Source of the DNA: CAYLNM01 sp964385045
GTDB taxonomy: Bacteria; Planctomycetota; Phycisphaerae; Phycisphaerales; SM1A02
NCBI GenBank assembly: GCA_964385045.1
Contig: CAYLNM010000056.1
Span: forward strand, 1 to 24,461
Reading direction: 5' to 3'
Length of the DNA: 24,461 nt
In this document: piece by piece, positions 18,401 to 24,461 of the stretch
How the letters are laid out: each line of letters starts with the position of its first letter
Numbering within the stretch: the stretch's first letter is position 1
Notes under the pieces: generated by a model
Told to the model about the DNA's origin: nothing
Seen by the model: the letters and a program-made list of their open reading frames with translations, nothing else
The model's database searches: none
Translations under genes and position numbers: made by a program

Positions 18401-19430
18401 CGAGAACCCGCCCCGGATCATCGCGTTCCTCGCCGGTCATCCTCTCGCGAAGGCTGCTCGCCCTCGCCTCGAGTCGGCCGGCCGCCTCGACGACGGACGG
18501 TTCCGCGAGCCGCGTACCCCTCAGCAGCGGTTGGAGCGAACCGTTCTCCCCGTCGAACACGGCGAGAGGTCCGGCCAGTCCGTCGTCGTCGAACCCGCGG
18601 CTTGAGGCGATCAGTTGCCACACCAACTCGACCTTGGGATCGGACCTCGGCATCAGCATCAGCGCAAGAGCGGTCACGATCGCCCCCACGACGGACGCGG
18701 CCACCAGCCACTTGAGCCATGGCGATGGCGGAGGATCATCGCCCAGCCGCGCCATCGTCGACTCGGTGGCCGCCGCCGGCCGCCGCTCCCGCGCTTGCTG
18801 CAGCGTGCCGATGGCCCGCTCGCCCCCCGACGCCCGAAGGTCGGCCGCATACTGCTCCCATGCTTCGTTCGGAGGCCCGGCCTGCTGCAGGATCTCGCCG
18901 AGCCCCCGGAGGTCATCGGCCACGCTCGCCGGATTCGAGACGGTCGCGGGATTCGTCAGGACGACGTCCCCACCGTCACGCGCGCCGAAGAGGATCTTCT
19001 CCTTCGTGAGTGCTCCGTGACCCCCGCCGTCCGCCTTGACCAAGCCCTCCACGGCGTCGAGCACCGCATCCGTGACCGCGGCGAACTCCCCCGGCTTCAG
19101 CCGGCCCTCGTGGTAGAGGCGGTCCGAGAGCGGGCGGTATCGGTGGGTGACGTAGTAACGCCCGCCTTCGGCGATGGGTCCGGTCTCCAGGACCTCCGCC
19201 CAGCGCTCGCGTGCATGACGGAACGCGGCCTGCTGGCGGCCGACCCGAGCCTCGAAGCGGCGGGCTCGCTCCTCGTCGTCCGGGTCGCCGGGCTCGCCCC
19301 GAACCTCGACCACCACCCGCAAGCCCCGATCCCGCGGGTCGATGGCCGCTCGGACGAACTCGATACCGGCGAGGCGATGAAGCTCCTCACCGATCTCGAG
19401 CCGGTCGATCAGTCGCGGTCCGGAAGTCAT
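15426..19430 (-). CDS. Pseudokinase / transmembrane / helical / FGE-like fusion protein in the T6SS cluster
   Basis: A predicted 1334-aa single-pass membrane protein. Residues 1-200 or so follow the layout of a Ser/Thr kinase C-lobe: YYVTHRYRPLSDRL at 92-105, then GRLKPGEFAAVTDAVLDAVE, then HGALTKEKILF at 138-148 in place of HGDLKPxNIL, and VVLTNPA at 156-162 in place of the DFG region. The catalytic Asp, the following Lys, the metal-binding Asn and DFG are all replaced, and no glycine-rich loop is visible. A membrane segment lies at about 240-260. Roughly 260-1030 is a long, acidic, helical region with many Trp. Residues 1035-1334 show an eroded FGE/sulfatase-modifying-factor fold order: LSFEQYAAM, RLPTDDEF near 1133, VDEWVHD near 1235, TFAGRRW near 1277 and VGIRAVF near 1294. 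I see no cysteine anywhere, so the FGE-like part cannot be catalytic. The start at 19430, 12 bp after the lipoprotein stop, implies co-transcription. The periplasmic half probably has a structural or sensory role. Confidence 0.78.
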   Translation of the reverse strand: MTSGPRLIDRLEIGEELHRLAGIEFVRAAIDPRDRGLRVVVEVRGEPGDPDDEERARRFEARVGRQQAAFRHARERWAEVLETGPIAEGGRYYVTHRYRPLSDRLYHEGRLKPGEFAAVTDAVLDAVEGLVKADGGGHGALTKEKILFGARDGGDVVLTNPATVSNPASVADDLRGLGEILQQAGPPNEAWEQYAADLRASGGERAIGTLQQARERRPAAATESTMARLGDDPPPSPWLKWLVAASVVGAIVTALALMLMPRSDPKVELVWQLIASSRGFDDDGLAGPLAVFDGENGSLQPLLRGTRLAEPSVVEAAGRLEARASSLRERMTGEERDDPGRVLDSANPGVEDRARRLFESSGVEPDDQRAFDSLADAATETAKQMEPLLDWLGALLGAADSYDLASSDLDLPALERAVEVLRLQESPAKLVNRLSADPVPAADVERLLRLHAAGTPQVPATWDVPEDDGTVSALVLREAFRRVVEAVRLRAGLIAAGKEDGWHPEVVQGIERRRDQILTKLSDYRLRGARLTDLDTALRTAFDDDGLDVLDPWKPIEREDLVTRVQENLEEPLRRFREDVEPFVSAEDDLVDLFRGLPDDEEQRSEELAARLVNEWDRNADRILRERDRSGEREAIGTFIGEVVDIASGALDELEGSSLPGLRERISGIRDKLGEDSGWQQWIDEEQTSAGDAIDEVREVLRLARDIEHAAKATLALSEPEDRRFVAEVVRVEFEGGAGEETEADINASEPSWEMAGRAAALAKALEDRRSALTEASKWLDSTRHDASAADEGPWVAALDEEEFRETTEVPEGPELPRLEGREQVVKWLRVASGLRASDTTPAMDALKEVDAALVEVSDEDPVPARIIDLAIPKVVDVLDNVLDETPKEQAEWLQGSRRLLEASDRERRTRERRWIHKRWVEIVDRSIDRGTPPWRDDDPVLELVTESADASWPPDLASRRERLDRVQTWWTDAESESQRVRDELNELPDGDPLRKALDDFTERSETRRYPPEEAAGRSVTRTNPHAANAGSGPPRVTFAIDGPSGKAELGFVGLEIPGGEASDLLWVLEAELSFEQYAAMGGEYAAWFTELFGDPPGLFPSKPWPWPLDESHPAFGMDPRDASRTMKDWGLRLPTDDEFAAIKERVGGPREDPPAPDDFRSFMNEAKRTRDESGQLEYPKLFEGNESREFLPRWFSYGWLEYTPPSEGDGDDGSPFEPLPGTEVPSIRGIGSGVDEWVHDPIATQDADGTAVYHGADDHPNLETGSTRESGPTGPTFAGRRWRQEEREAYVDVGIRAVFVAPELEATDWTEEIREILRKAAATWIKESAGTGS

Positions 19431-19442
19431 GCCACGAGCCGA

Positions 19443-19976
19443 TCAGTCCTTGGGCAGCCGCGCGGGTGGTTGCACGGCGATCAGCTCCGACCCGTCCTGC
19501 AGCGTGAAGGTGAGGGTCCGCTGGTCCTTGTCGTACCGGTCCGACATGATCGGAACCAGCTCGCTCTTCATGAAGTCGCTCCGGGTGCCCTCGACCCATG
19601 CCCGCACCGCAATGTGCGTGTACTTCTCGGCGAGCCACGCCTTCCAGAGGTCCTCCACCTGCGGGTCGTTCCGCCGCATCACCTTCTGGCTCACGCCGGC
19701 CTCGATCTGGACGAAGAGTCGATTCTTCGCCACGAGGCTGCGGGGGTCGTCGCGTGCCGCATCCTCGCCGAGCCAGTACTCCTCGTGATCCAGCGTGAAG
19801 AACGCCTCCGTCGGCACGACGCCCTTGACGTCCACCATGACCGGACCGTCGATTCGATCCGTCGCGAACTGCAGATCGAACGCACGGGCCTTGGGCTTCG
19901 AGCACCCGACGCCGAGCATCGCCACGGCCGCCAGCGCCGCTGCGACCACCAATCGCTTCGTCATATCCGCCTTCAT
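19443..19976 (-). CDS. T6SS-cluster lipoprotein, candidate TssJ analogue
   Basis: A 177-aa lipoprotein precursor: MKADMTKRLVVAAALAAVAM and then LGVGC, a good lipobox with Cys at about residue 25. The ATG at 19976 has GGAGG eight bases upstream and is preferred over the ATG at 19964. The mature part begins as a likely beta-sheet (FDLQFATDRIDGPVMVDVKG) and contains VEDLWKAWLAEKYTHIAVRAWV. In a canonical T6SS the outer-membrane lipoprotein TssJ binds the periplasmic part of TssM. Size, lipobox and position fit that role, but I cannot match TssJ motifs confidently. The next gene starts 12 bp downstream and the 652-aa gene ends 91 bp upstream. The alternative is an unrelated lipoprotein of the pseudokinase complex. 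Confidence 0.65.
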   Translation of the reverse strand: MKADMTKRLVVAAALAAVAMLGVGCSKPKARAFDLQFATDRIDGPVMVDVKGVVPTEAFFTLDHEEYWLGEDAARDDPRSLVAKNRLFVQIEAGVSQKVMRRNDPQVEDLWKAWLAEKYTHIAVRAWVEGTRSDFMKSELVPIMSDRYDKDQRTLTFTLQDGSELIAVQPPARLPKD

Positions 19977-20067
19977 CCGATCTGCCTCCAGTGCGCCGCT
20001 TCTCGCGCGCTCGTGCACCAACTCCAAGGCCTTGTGCCCAGCCCCCGAATGCCCACCGAGAACCCCC

Positions 20068-22026
20068 CTACGCTCTCCCACTCGTCGCCTGCAGGGTCAG
20101 CGTCATGCGACGGATCGCCGCGTCGACATCACGGTTCTCGGCCAGGTCCACGACGGTGATGCTTCGGGAGCGCCGCAGCAGGGGCTCGAGATCCGCGGCC
20201 GCTTCCTCGAGGAGCTGACCGGGTCGCCGATCCGGCGGGTCGCCGAGATCCGACGCGCGACTGTCGGGCCCCTTGCCCGGCAGCAGCGAGACGATCCAGG
20301 CGAGGACCTCGCACCAAAGCGCGGCCGGGACCTCCGCGAACGGATCCTCCGACCGTGTTCCCGCGAAGGGCGCGAGACGGTGGGGTCCCAGGGACGCCAT
20401 CACCGGCCCGTCCGCGTCGAGCACGGTGCGGATCCGCTCGGGGAGCGGGCTCGGGCCGCCGCTCTCCGGCCCCACGTCGGCGAGCTCGGCCACCGCCCGG
20501 GCCAGGACATGCATCCGCTCGATCGCCACGCCGAGATCCTGCTCGTCGTCGGTGAGCAGCGCCTCGATCGCCATCACCGCCACCGCGTAGCCGTCGACGG
20601 GAGATCCGACCTGCGGCTGCGTACGGAAGCGGACGTAGTGCATCGGGCGTCCGATTGCGCGGCCCATCGCCTCGGCGACGGTGGACGGAAGGCTCACCGT
20701 GAGGGAGACGAAGGGGCGATCCGACCCTTCGGCCTCCGGATGATCGGACGGCCTCAGCACCGCCCCGATCTCGACGTTCCCCTCGACGGGGATGGTGAGG
20801 AAGACGACGTCGCTGGCTCCGACCTCGCGCGTGAGGTCGGGCGACGACACGACGCCTCGGATCCGGAAACCGCCGGGTGACTCGTCGACGTCCGTCAGCC
20901 GGACGGTGGCCTCGCCGCGTCGCTCTGCGCCACCGGCGATCGGCTGGTAGAGCGTCCCGCCCAGAGCGTTCGGCGTGGCCGACACGAGCGCGGCACCGTC
21001 GGCGGGGCGAAAGGTCTCCACCGCCGGAGGCTCCGCGAGCGATGCCGTGAAGGTCCAGAGGACCGGCAGGCCGCGCCGCGGCACTTCGGCATCCACCTCG
21101 AACATGGACGGATGGAGGTCGAGCAACGGTGCGTCCGCGGCCTGCGCCGCGGATGCCGTCTCGCCGACCACGTCGGCGAGCAGGCGAAGCTTCAGATGCA
21201 GGGCCTCGGCCAGATGTCCCTCCCGGCCGAGCGTCCGGCTCGCGAGATCGTACGCGGTGGCGCCGTGCTCCAGCGTCGCGTGCAGGCCCGGGACAAGACC
21301 CGATCGGCGGTGGGAGTCCATGACCCCGTGCCAGCCGTCGCCGCCCAGCAACCGGAAGGCGTCGCGAAGCCCGATGGGCGACCAGCGGCGAACGCCGATC
21401 CGCCCGGCCCCGGGATTCAGGGGCGCCCATTCGTTCACCTCGGGGCATGCATCCGCGACCGCCATCGCGCCGTCGGCGAGCGGGGTTCCGGGCGCCGCCA
21501 CGAAGGGCCCGTCCTTGCGGGCGGGCCGGAGGAACCGGCTCGTGCTGGCGGCGTAGCTCGGCAGGCCCGCCACCTGGAGCGCCGCCTCGTCCCGGCACAG
21601 CTCCAGCGGACACCCGTCGATCTCCGGCGTGACGATCTCACGCCGGTCGCCGTCGATCCAGGTCGGCGGCGGAGGTTCGGCCAGCCACGGGGTGCGGATC
21701 ACCCGCGCGCCGCCGCGGGCCGAGAGGCCGGACCACCAACGGTCGAAGGCATCATCCTCGAGCCGATTCGAGCCGCCCGAGCCTGCGCCGGACTCGAGAC
21801 CTGCCGCGGTCGCCTGAATGCGAATGACGAGCCAGTCGAGCACCAGACCCGCCGAGTCGACGAGCGCCCCGACCATCGCGCGACCGTGGCGGTCCTGACG
21901 CAACAGGAGCGGGGTCGGTTGCGGCTCGTCCGCGACGCGGAGCAGAACGCAGATGGACACCACGCCGGAGGCGAGCGGGGCGAACGCGTAGCCGTCCGGC
22001 GGCGTCGTCCACTGCGTAGCGGGCAT
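20068..22026 (-). CDS. Uncharacterised 652-aa protein at the head of the T6SS gene group
   Basis: I do not recognise this protein. The frame stays open far upstream, to 23880, but past about 22026 it opposes the dehydrogenase gene and becomes compositionally odd. I chose ATG 22026, which has GGAG ten bases upstream; ATG 22242 has no site. The product is soluble with no clear signal peptide or membrane segment. The N-terminal third is Trp/Pro-rich (DDAFDRWWSGLSARGG, TPWLAEPPPPTWIDGD). The middle has mixed strands and helices. The C-terminal third contains a helical stretch, VDGYAVAVMAIEALL, followed by IERMHVLARAVAELADVG, and ends in a basic segment (stop TAG at 20068). Being first in a co-directional T6SS set suggests a T6SS-linked role in this lineage, but the 91-bp gap to the next gene leaves room for independent expression. 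Confidence 0.7.
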   Translation of the reverse strand: MPATQWTTPPDGYAFAPLASGVVSICVLLRVADEPQPTPLLLRQDRHGRAMVGALVDSAGLVLDWLVIRIQATAAGLESGAGSGGSNRLEDDAFDRWWSGLSARGGARVIRTPWLAEPPPPTWIDGDRREIVTPEIDGCPLELCRDEAALQVAGLPSYAASTSRFLRPARKDGPFVAAPGTPLADGAMAVADACPEVNEWAPLNPGAGRIGVRRWSPIGLRDAFRLLGGDGWHGVMDSHRRSGLVPGLHATLEHGATAYDLASRTLGREGHLAEALHLKLRLLADVVGETASAAQAADAPLLDLHPSMFEVDAEVPRRGLPVLWTFTASLAEPPAVETFRPADGAALVSATPNALGGTLYQPIAGGAERRGEATVRLTDVDESPGGFRIRGVVSSPDLTREVGASDVVFLTIPVEGNVEIGAVLRPSDHPEAEGSDRPFVSLTVSLPSTVAEAMGRAIGRPMHYVRFRTQPQVGSPVDGYAVAVMAIEALLTDDEQDLGVAIERMHVLARAVAELADVGPESGGPSPLPERIRTVLDADGPVMASLGPHRLAPFAGTRSEDPFAEVPAALWCEVLAWIVSLLPGKGPDSRASDLGDPPDRRPGQLLEEAAADLEPLLRRSRSITVVDLAENRDVDAAIRRMTLTLQATSGRA

Positions 22027-22533
22027 CTGGGGAAGGCTCCGGCGGGACTGGCTCAACGGCCAGCGAGTAGCCGGCGCGCGGTCGGGTTCTGGTCGGAATG
22101 CGGAATCGGCGACGTCGTCGACCGGGGAGCATTGCACGCCTTGCCCGTCCGGTCCAGCCAGGCGAGACCGACCCCGCCCAGAAGCGTCGGCATCGAACAC
22201 ACGATGCCAAGGCCCGGATGCGACGAGCACGTCGCTCCGCATTATCCCGGGGGAGGAGTGCCGGAACTGATCTCCGCTCCGGGGCTGCCCCTTTGATCGC
22301 CGTCTGCCGGACGTTACCCTCGACCCGGTTGAATCCTTCGGCAACGCCGAGCCGGCGGCGAGCGAGCGGCCCATGCCGCGGATCCGCCTCCGGTCGCCCC
22401 GCGAATCGGGACGAGCCAGACGCGACACGAACGACGGCACGTTCCATATACCCCTCGACCCGCCCTTCTTCCCACACCCCAGGCCCATCGCGTCCCGATC
22501 CCCCTCCCCGAACGCCAGAACGGACCCGCCCCC
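22027..22533. promoter_or_regulatory. Divergent intergenic region between the T6SS group and the dehydrogenase
   Basis: About 507 bp separates two divergent genes, so promoters for both should lie here. On the minus strand GATAAT (plus 22241-22246) resembles a -10, but no matching -35 is visible. On the plus strand CATATA near 22445 is the most AT-rich stretch. No gene or repeat is supported. Confidence 0.4.
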
Positions 22534-23928
22534 ATGCTGCACCAAACCCGCCGTCTCGCCGCGGCCCTCGCGGCCGCGCTCGGCGCCGGCCTCGCCACCG
22601 CCCCCACCCTCGCCATCGACGGCGACGGCATCGAGCCGCTGACCACCGAGCTCGCCGCCCCGCTGCTCCGCTTCCCGACCGGTGCCTACTCGGCCCCGGA
22701 CGACTTCACCCGCTTCTACATCGTCGAGAAGCGCGGCGAGATCCGGATCCTGAACCTCAAGACCGGCACCATCAACGCCGAGCCGTTCCTCGACATCGAC
22801 TCGCTCGTCGGCGGCGGCGGCAGCACCAACAGCGAGCAGGGCCTGCTCGGCCTCGCCTTCCACCCCGACTGGCAGGCCAACCGCCGGTTCTTCGTCTACT
22901 ACACGAACAACTCGGGCAACACGACGATCGCCGAGTACACCGCGACCGACGGCGACACCGCCGACCCCGCCTCGGCCACCACCGTGTGGTCCTACTCGCA
23001 GCCGTTCGGCAACCACAACGGCGGCTGGATCGGCTTCGGTCCCGACGGCTACCTCTACATCGCCAGCGGTGACGGCGGCGCGGCCGGCGACCCCGGCAAC
23101 CGCTCGCAGGACATCACGAACCAGCCGCTCGGCAAGATGCACCGCATCGACGTGGACGGCGACGACTTCCCGTCCAACCCGAGCCGCAACTACGCGGTCC
23201 CGGCCGACAACCCGTTCGTGGGCGAGATCGGCGACGACGAGATCTGGGCGTACGGCCTCCGCAACCCGTGGCGCGTCGCGTTCGACCGGGCCAACGGCGA
23301 CATGTACATCGCCGACGTGGGCCAGAACGCCCGCGAGGAGGTCAACTGGCAGCGCTCCGACTCGCCCGGCGGCGAGAACTACGGCTGGCGCTGCCGCGAG
23401 GGCGACATCAACTTCAACTTCGGCGGCAACTGCGACGAGCAGGTCTTCACGGAGCCGATCTACGCGTACCCGCACAATCAGGGCCGCAGCATCACCGGCG
23501 GCTACGTCTACCGCGGCTGCGCGATCCCGAGCCTCGACGGCACCTACTTCCTCGCCGACTGGATCTCCAACCGGATCTGGTCCTTCAACGCCGGCGGCGG
23601 CACCGCCAACTTCGCCGAGCGGACCTTCGAGCTGAACCCCCCCGGGTCCCCCTCGATCAACCGCATCGCCTCGTTCGCCGAGGACCTCCGCGGCGAGATG
23701 TACATCATCGAGCACGGCACCGGCTTCAACGGCGAGCTCTGGAAGATCGTCCCCGAGACCGCGACGATCCCGGACGAGGACCTCAACTGCGACGGTGCGG
23801 TCGACTTCACCGACCTGCTGACGCTCCTCTCGGCCTTCGGCCCCTGCGACGGCTGCCTCGAGGACCTCGACGGCGACCACGACGTCGACTTCGACGACAT
23901 CCTCACCCTGCTCTCGGCCTGGGGCTGA
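22534..23928 (+). CDS. Secreted PQQ-type glucose/sorbosone dehydrogenase-like protein with dockerin-like tail
   Basis: A predicted 464-aa exported protein. Residues 1-28 are a Sec signal peptide (RR, a long Ala/Leu core, TLA before IDG). The rest up to about 420 is a six-bladed propeller of the GSDH family, whose soluble members oxidise sugars with PQQ. QGLLGLAFHPDW, FGNHNGGWIGFGPDG (His161 corresponds to the catalytic base), YIASGDGG and YGLRNPWRVAFD (Arg243 in the active-site position) are all intact, as is GGYVYRG. Residues 423-464 hold two dockerin-like calcium-loop repeats (DLNCDGAVDFTDLL and DLDGDHDVDFDDIL) and end in LSAWG, a planctomycete pattern for extracellular proteins. Codons end almost wholly in C or G, more strictly than in the T6SS genes, hinting at high expression. 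The ATG lacks a clear Shine-Dalgarno. The substrate cannot be read from the sequence. Confidence 0.93.
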   Translation: MLHQTRRLAAALAAALGAGLATAPTLAIDGDGIEPLTTELAAPLLRFPTGAYSAPDDFTRFYIVEKRGEIRILNLKTGTINAEPFLDIDSLVGGGGSTNSEQGLLGLAFHPDWQANRRFFVYYTNNSGNTTIAEYTATDGDTADPASATTVWSYSQPFGNHNGGWIGFGPDGYLYIASGDGGAAGDPGNRSQDITNQPLGKMHRIDVDGDDFPSNPSRNYAVPADNPFVGEIGDDEIWAYGLRNPWRVAFDRANGDMYIADVGQNAREEVNWQRSDSPGGENYGWRCREGDINFNFGGNCDEQVFTEPIYAYPHNQGRSITGGYVYRGCAIPSLDGTYFLADWISNRIWSFNAGGGTANFAERTFELNPPGSPSINRIASFAEDLRGEMYIIEHGTGFNGELWKIVPETATIPDEDLNCDGAVDFTDLLTLLSAFGPCDGCLEDLDGDHDVDFDDILTLLSAWG

Positions 23929-23945
23929 TCCGTCCCGACGGCGCG

Positions 23946-23966
23946 GGGCGGCCCGTGCGGCCGCCC
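23946..23966 (+). terminator. Hairpin after the dehydrogenase gene
   Basis: A perfect 8-bp stem (GGGCGGCC / GGCCGCCC) with a 5-nt loop, starting 17 bases after the stop codon. There is no T-run, so it may act as a factor-dependent terminator or a 3'-end stabiliser. Confidence 0.4.
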
Positions 23967-23991
23967 GACTCCGCCCGACTCCGATCGATGC

Positions 23992-24022
23992 CCGCGGCCC
24001 CGGCCCCCCGCCGGGGCCGCGG
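23992..24022 (+). terminator. Very strong second hairpin after the dehydrogenase gene
   Basis: A perfect 13-bp stem (CCGCGGCCCCGGC / GCCGGGGCCGCGG) closed by a loop of five C. It is the strongest hairpin seen between the dehydrogenase and the tRNA, and most likely insulates them. It too lacks a T-tract. Confidence 0.5.
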
Positions 24023-24079
24023 TGCGTTCGGGCAGCTGCACGGGGCTCCGCGGGCCACGGGCGGCGGGCCGGTTCCGGG

Positions 24080-24109
24080 TTGGCTCGGCCCCCGGGGCGC
24101 GGGTATACT
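24080..24109 (+). promoter_or_regulatory. Promoter of the tRNA-Ile gene
   Basis: TTGGCT (-35, four of six consensus) at 24080-24085, an 18-bp spacer, and TATACT (-10, five of six) at 24104-24109. Transcription would start near 24116, about 26 bases ahead of the mature tRNA, as expected for a short 5' leader. Confidence 0.6.
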
Positions 24110-24141
24110 CGCCATCCCGGCGACGAGCATCGCCGACAACC

Positions 24142-24215
24142 GGGCTAGTAGCTCAGCTGGCTAGAGCGCACCCCTGATAAGGGTGAGGTCGGAGGTTCGA
24201 GTCCTCTCTGGCCCA
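24142..24215 (+). tRNA. tRNA-Ile (anticodon GAU)
   Basis: A 74-nt cloverleaf. The acceptor stem GGGCTAG pairs with CTGGCCC (one T-G wobble) and the discriminator is A. The D arm contains AGCTCAGCTGGCTAGAGC. The anticodon stem is CACCC/GGGTG around the loop CTGATAA, giving GAT at positions 34-36. The T arm is GGAGG-TTCGAGT-CCTCT. The 3' CCA is not encoded, since TTC follows the discriminator, so it must be added after transcription. It stands alone, not inside an rRNA operon, which is where bacterial tRNA-Ile(GAU) often lies. Confidence 0.96.
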
Positions 24216-24221
24216 TTCGAT

Positions 24222-24269
24222 GACGCGGCCCCGTCCTTCGGCCCAGACGCCGAGGCACGGGGCCGCGTC
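24222..24269 (+). terminator. Inverted repeat after the tRNA
   Basis: A perfect 13-bp inverted repeat, GACGCGGCCCCGT (24222-24234) and ACGGGGCCGCGTC (24257-24269), with a 22-nt loop, followed by a short CCGTTTCGG. It lies 6 bases after the tRNA end and is a plausible terminator. Confidence 0.5.
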
Positions 24270-24355
24270 CCGTTTCGGCCGACCGTCCGTGCCGCCCCTC
24301 CCCCGTTGGCCCGGGCCAGCGGCGCCGGACCGCGACCCCGCCCCGGCGGCCGATC

Positions 24356-24449
24356 CGCCCCGGACTCCGCCCCGGACCCCGCCCCCGGACTCCGCCCCCG
24401 GACTCCGCCCCGGACTCCGCCCCCGGACTCCGCCCCGGACTCCGCCCCG
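24356..24449. repeat. 12/13-bp GC-rich tandem array
   Basis: About seven consecutive units of CGCCCCGGACTC, some with an extra C making 13 bp, one carrying ACCCC instead of ACTCC. The array continues to near the window edge and ends in a degenerate unit. A shorter related pair, CCGCCCGACT twice, sits in the 3' region of the dehydrogenase at about 23962-23981. No coding potential is claimed. Confidence 0.8.
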
Positions 24450-24461
24450 ACGGGCGACCCG

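Noticed and set aside
22027..23880. Minus-strand open frame continuing from the 652-aa gene across the dehydrogenase
   Set aside because: It opposes the well-supported PQQ dehydrogenase, has a Val/Ala/Arg/Glu/Asp-only composition typical of antisense GC-rich DNA, and has no start site with a good ribosome binding site.

Overview
The window is about 68% G+C by eye and looks like a member of the Planctomycetota, probably of the Phycisphaerae. The clearest marker is the C-terminus of the secreted PQQ-type dehydrogenase at 22534-23928, which ends in two dockerin-like repeats and a terminal LSAWG, a style common in Phycisphaerales exported proteins. The 100-N run at 2252-2351 shows this is a scaffolded draft or metagenome assembly.

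Almost everything from 246 to 22026 lies on the minus strand, so it is transcribed right to left. In that order: a 652-aa protein I do not recognise (22026-20068); a 177-aa lipoprotein in the position of TssJ (19976-19443); a 1334-aa single-pass membrane protein made of a degenerate kinase domain, a long charged helical region and a degenerate FGE/sulfatase-modifying-factor-like domain (19430-15426); a 308-aa protein whose C-terminal half resembles the FHA-associated domain of TagH (14840-13914); TssL/DotU (13798-13073); TssM/IcmF (13071-9001); and a TagF-like regulator (8997-7621). This is the envelope-spanning and regulatory part of a type VI secretion system (T6SS). No sheath, tube, baseplate, ClpV or spike genes are present, so they must lie elsewhere. 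A small lipoprotein gene on the plus strand (15114-15395) interrupts the cluster.

Downstream, a two-partner secretion (TPS) pair follows: an outer-membrane TpsB transporter (7299-4636) and its large TpsA exoprotein (4551-246), with a filamentous-haemagglutinin-type secretion domain and a repetitive body. The N gap falls inside TpsA. Its flanks are exactly 55 bp each of a perfect repeat whose intact copy is at 2816-3141, so the gap almost certainly hides a collapsed repeat copy. Substituting 216 bp for the 100 Ns restores one reading frame of about 1473 codons.

On the right are the PQQ-type dehydrogenase, two strong hairpins, a tRNA-Ile(GAU) with a recognisable promoter, a further hairpin and a 12/13-bp GC-rich tandem array at the edge. 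The most unusual item is the double pseudoenzyme at 15426-19430: kinase catalytic residues are replaced, the FGE-like domain has no cysteines, and it sits beside tssLM and tagF, where other T6SS loci often carry an active kinase/phosphatase switch.
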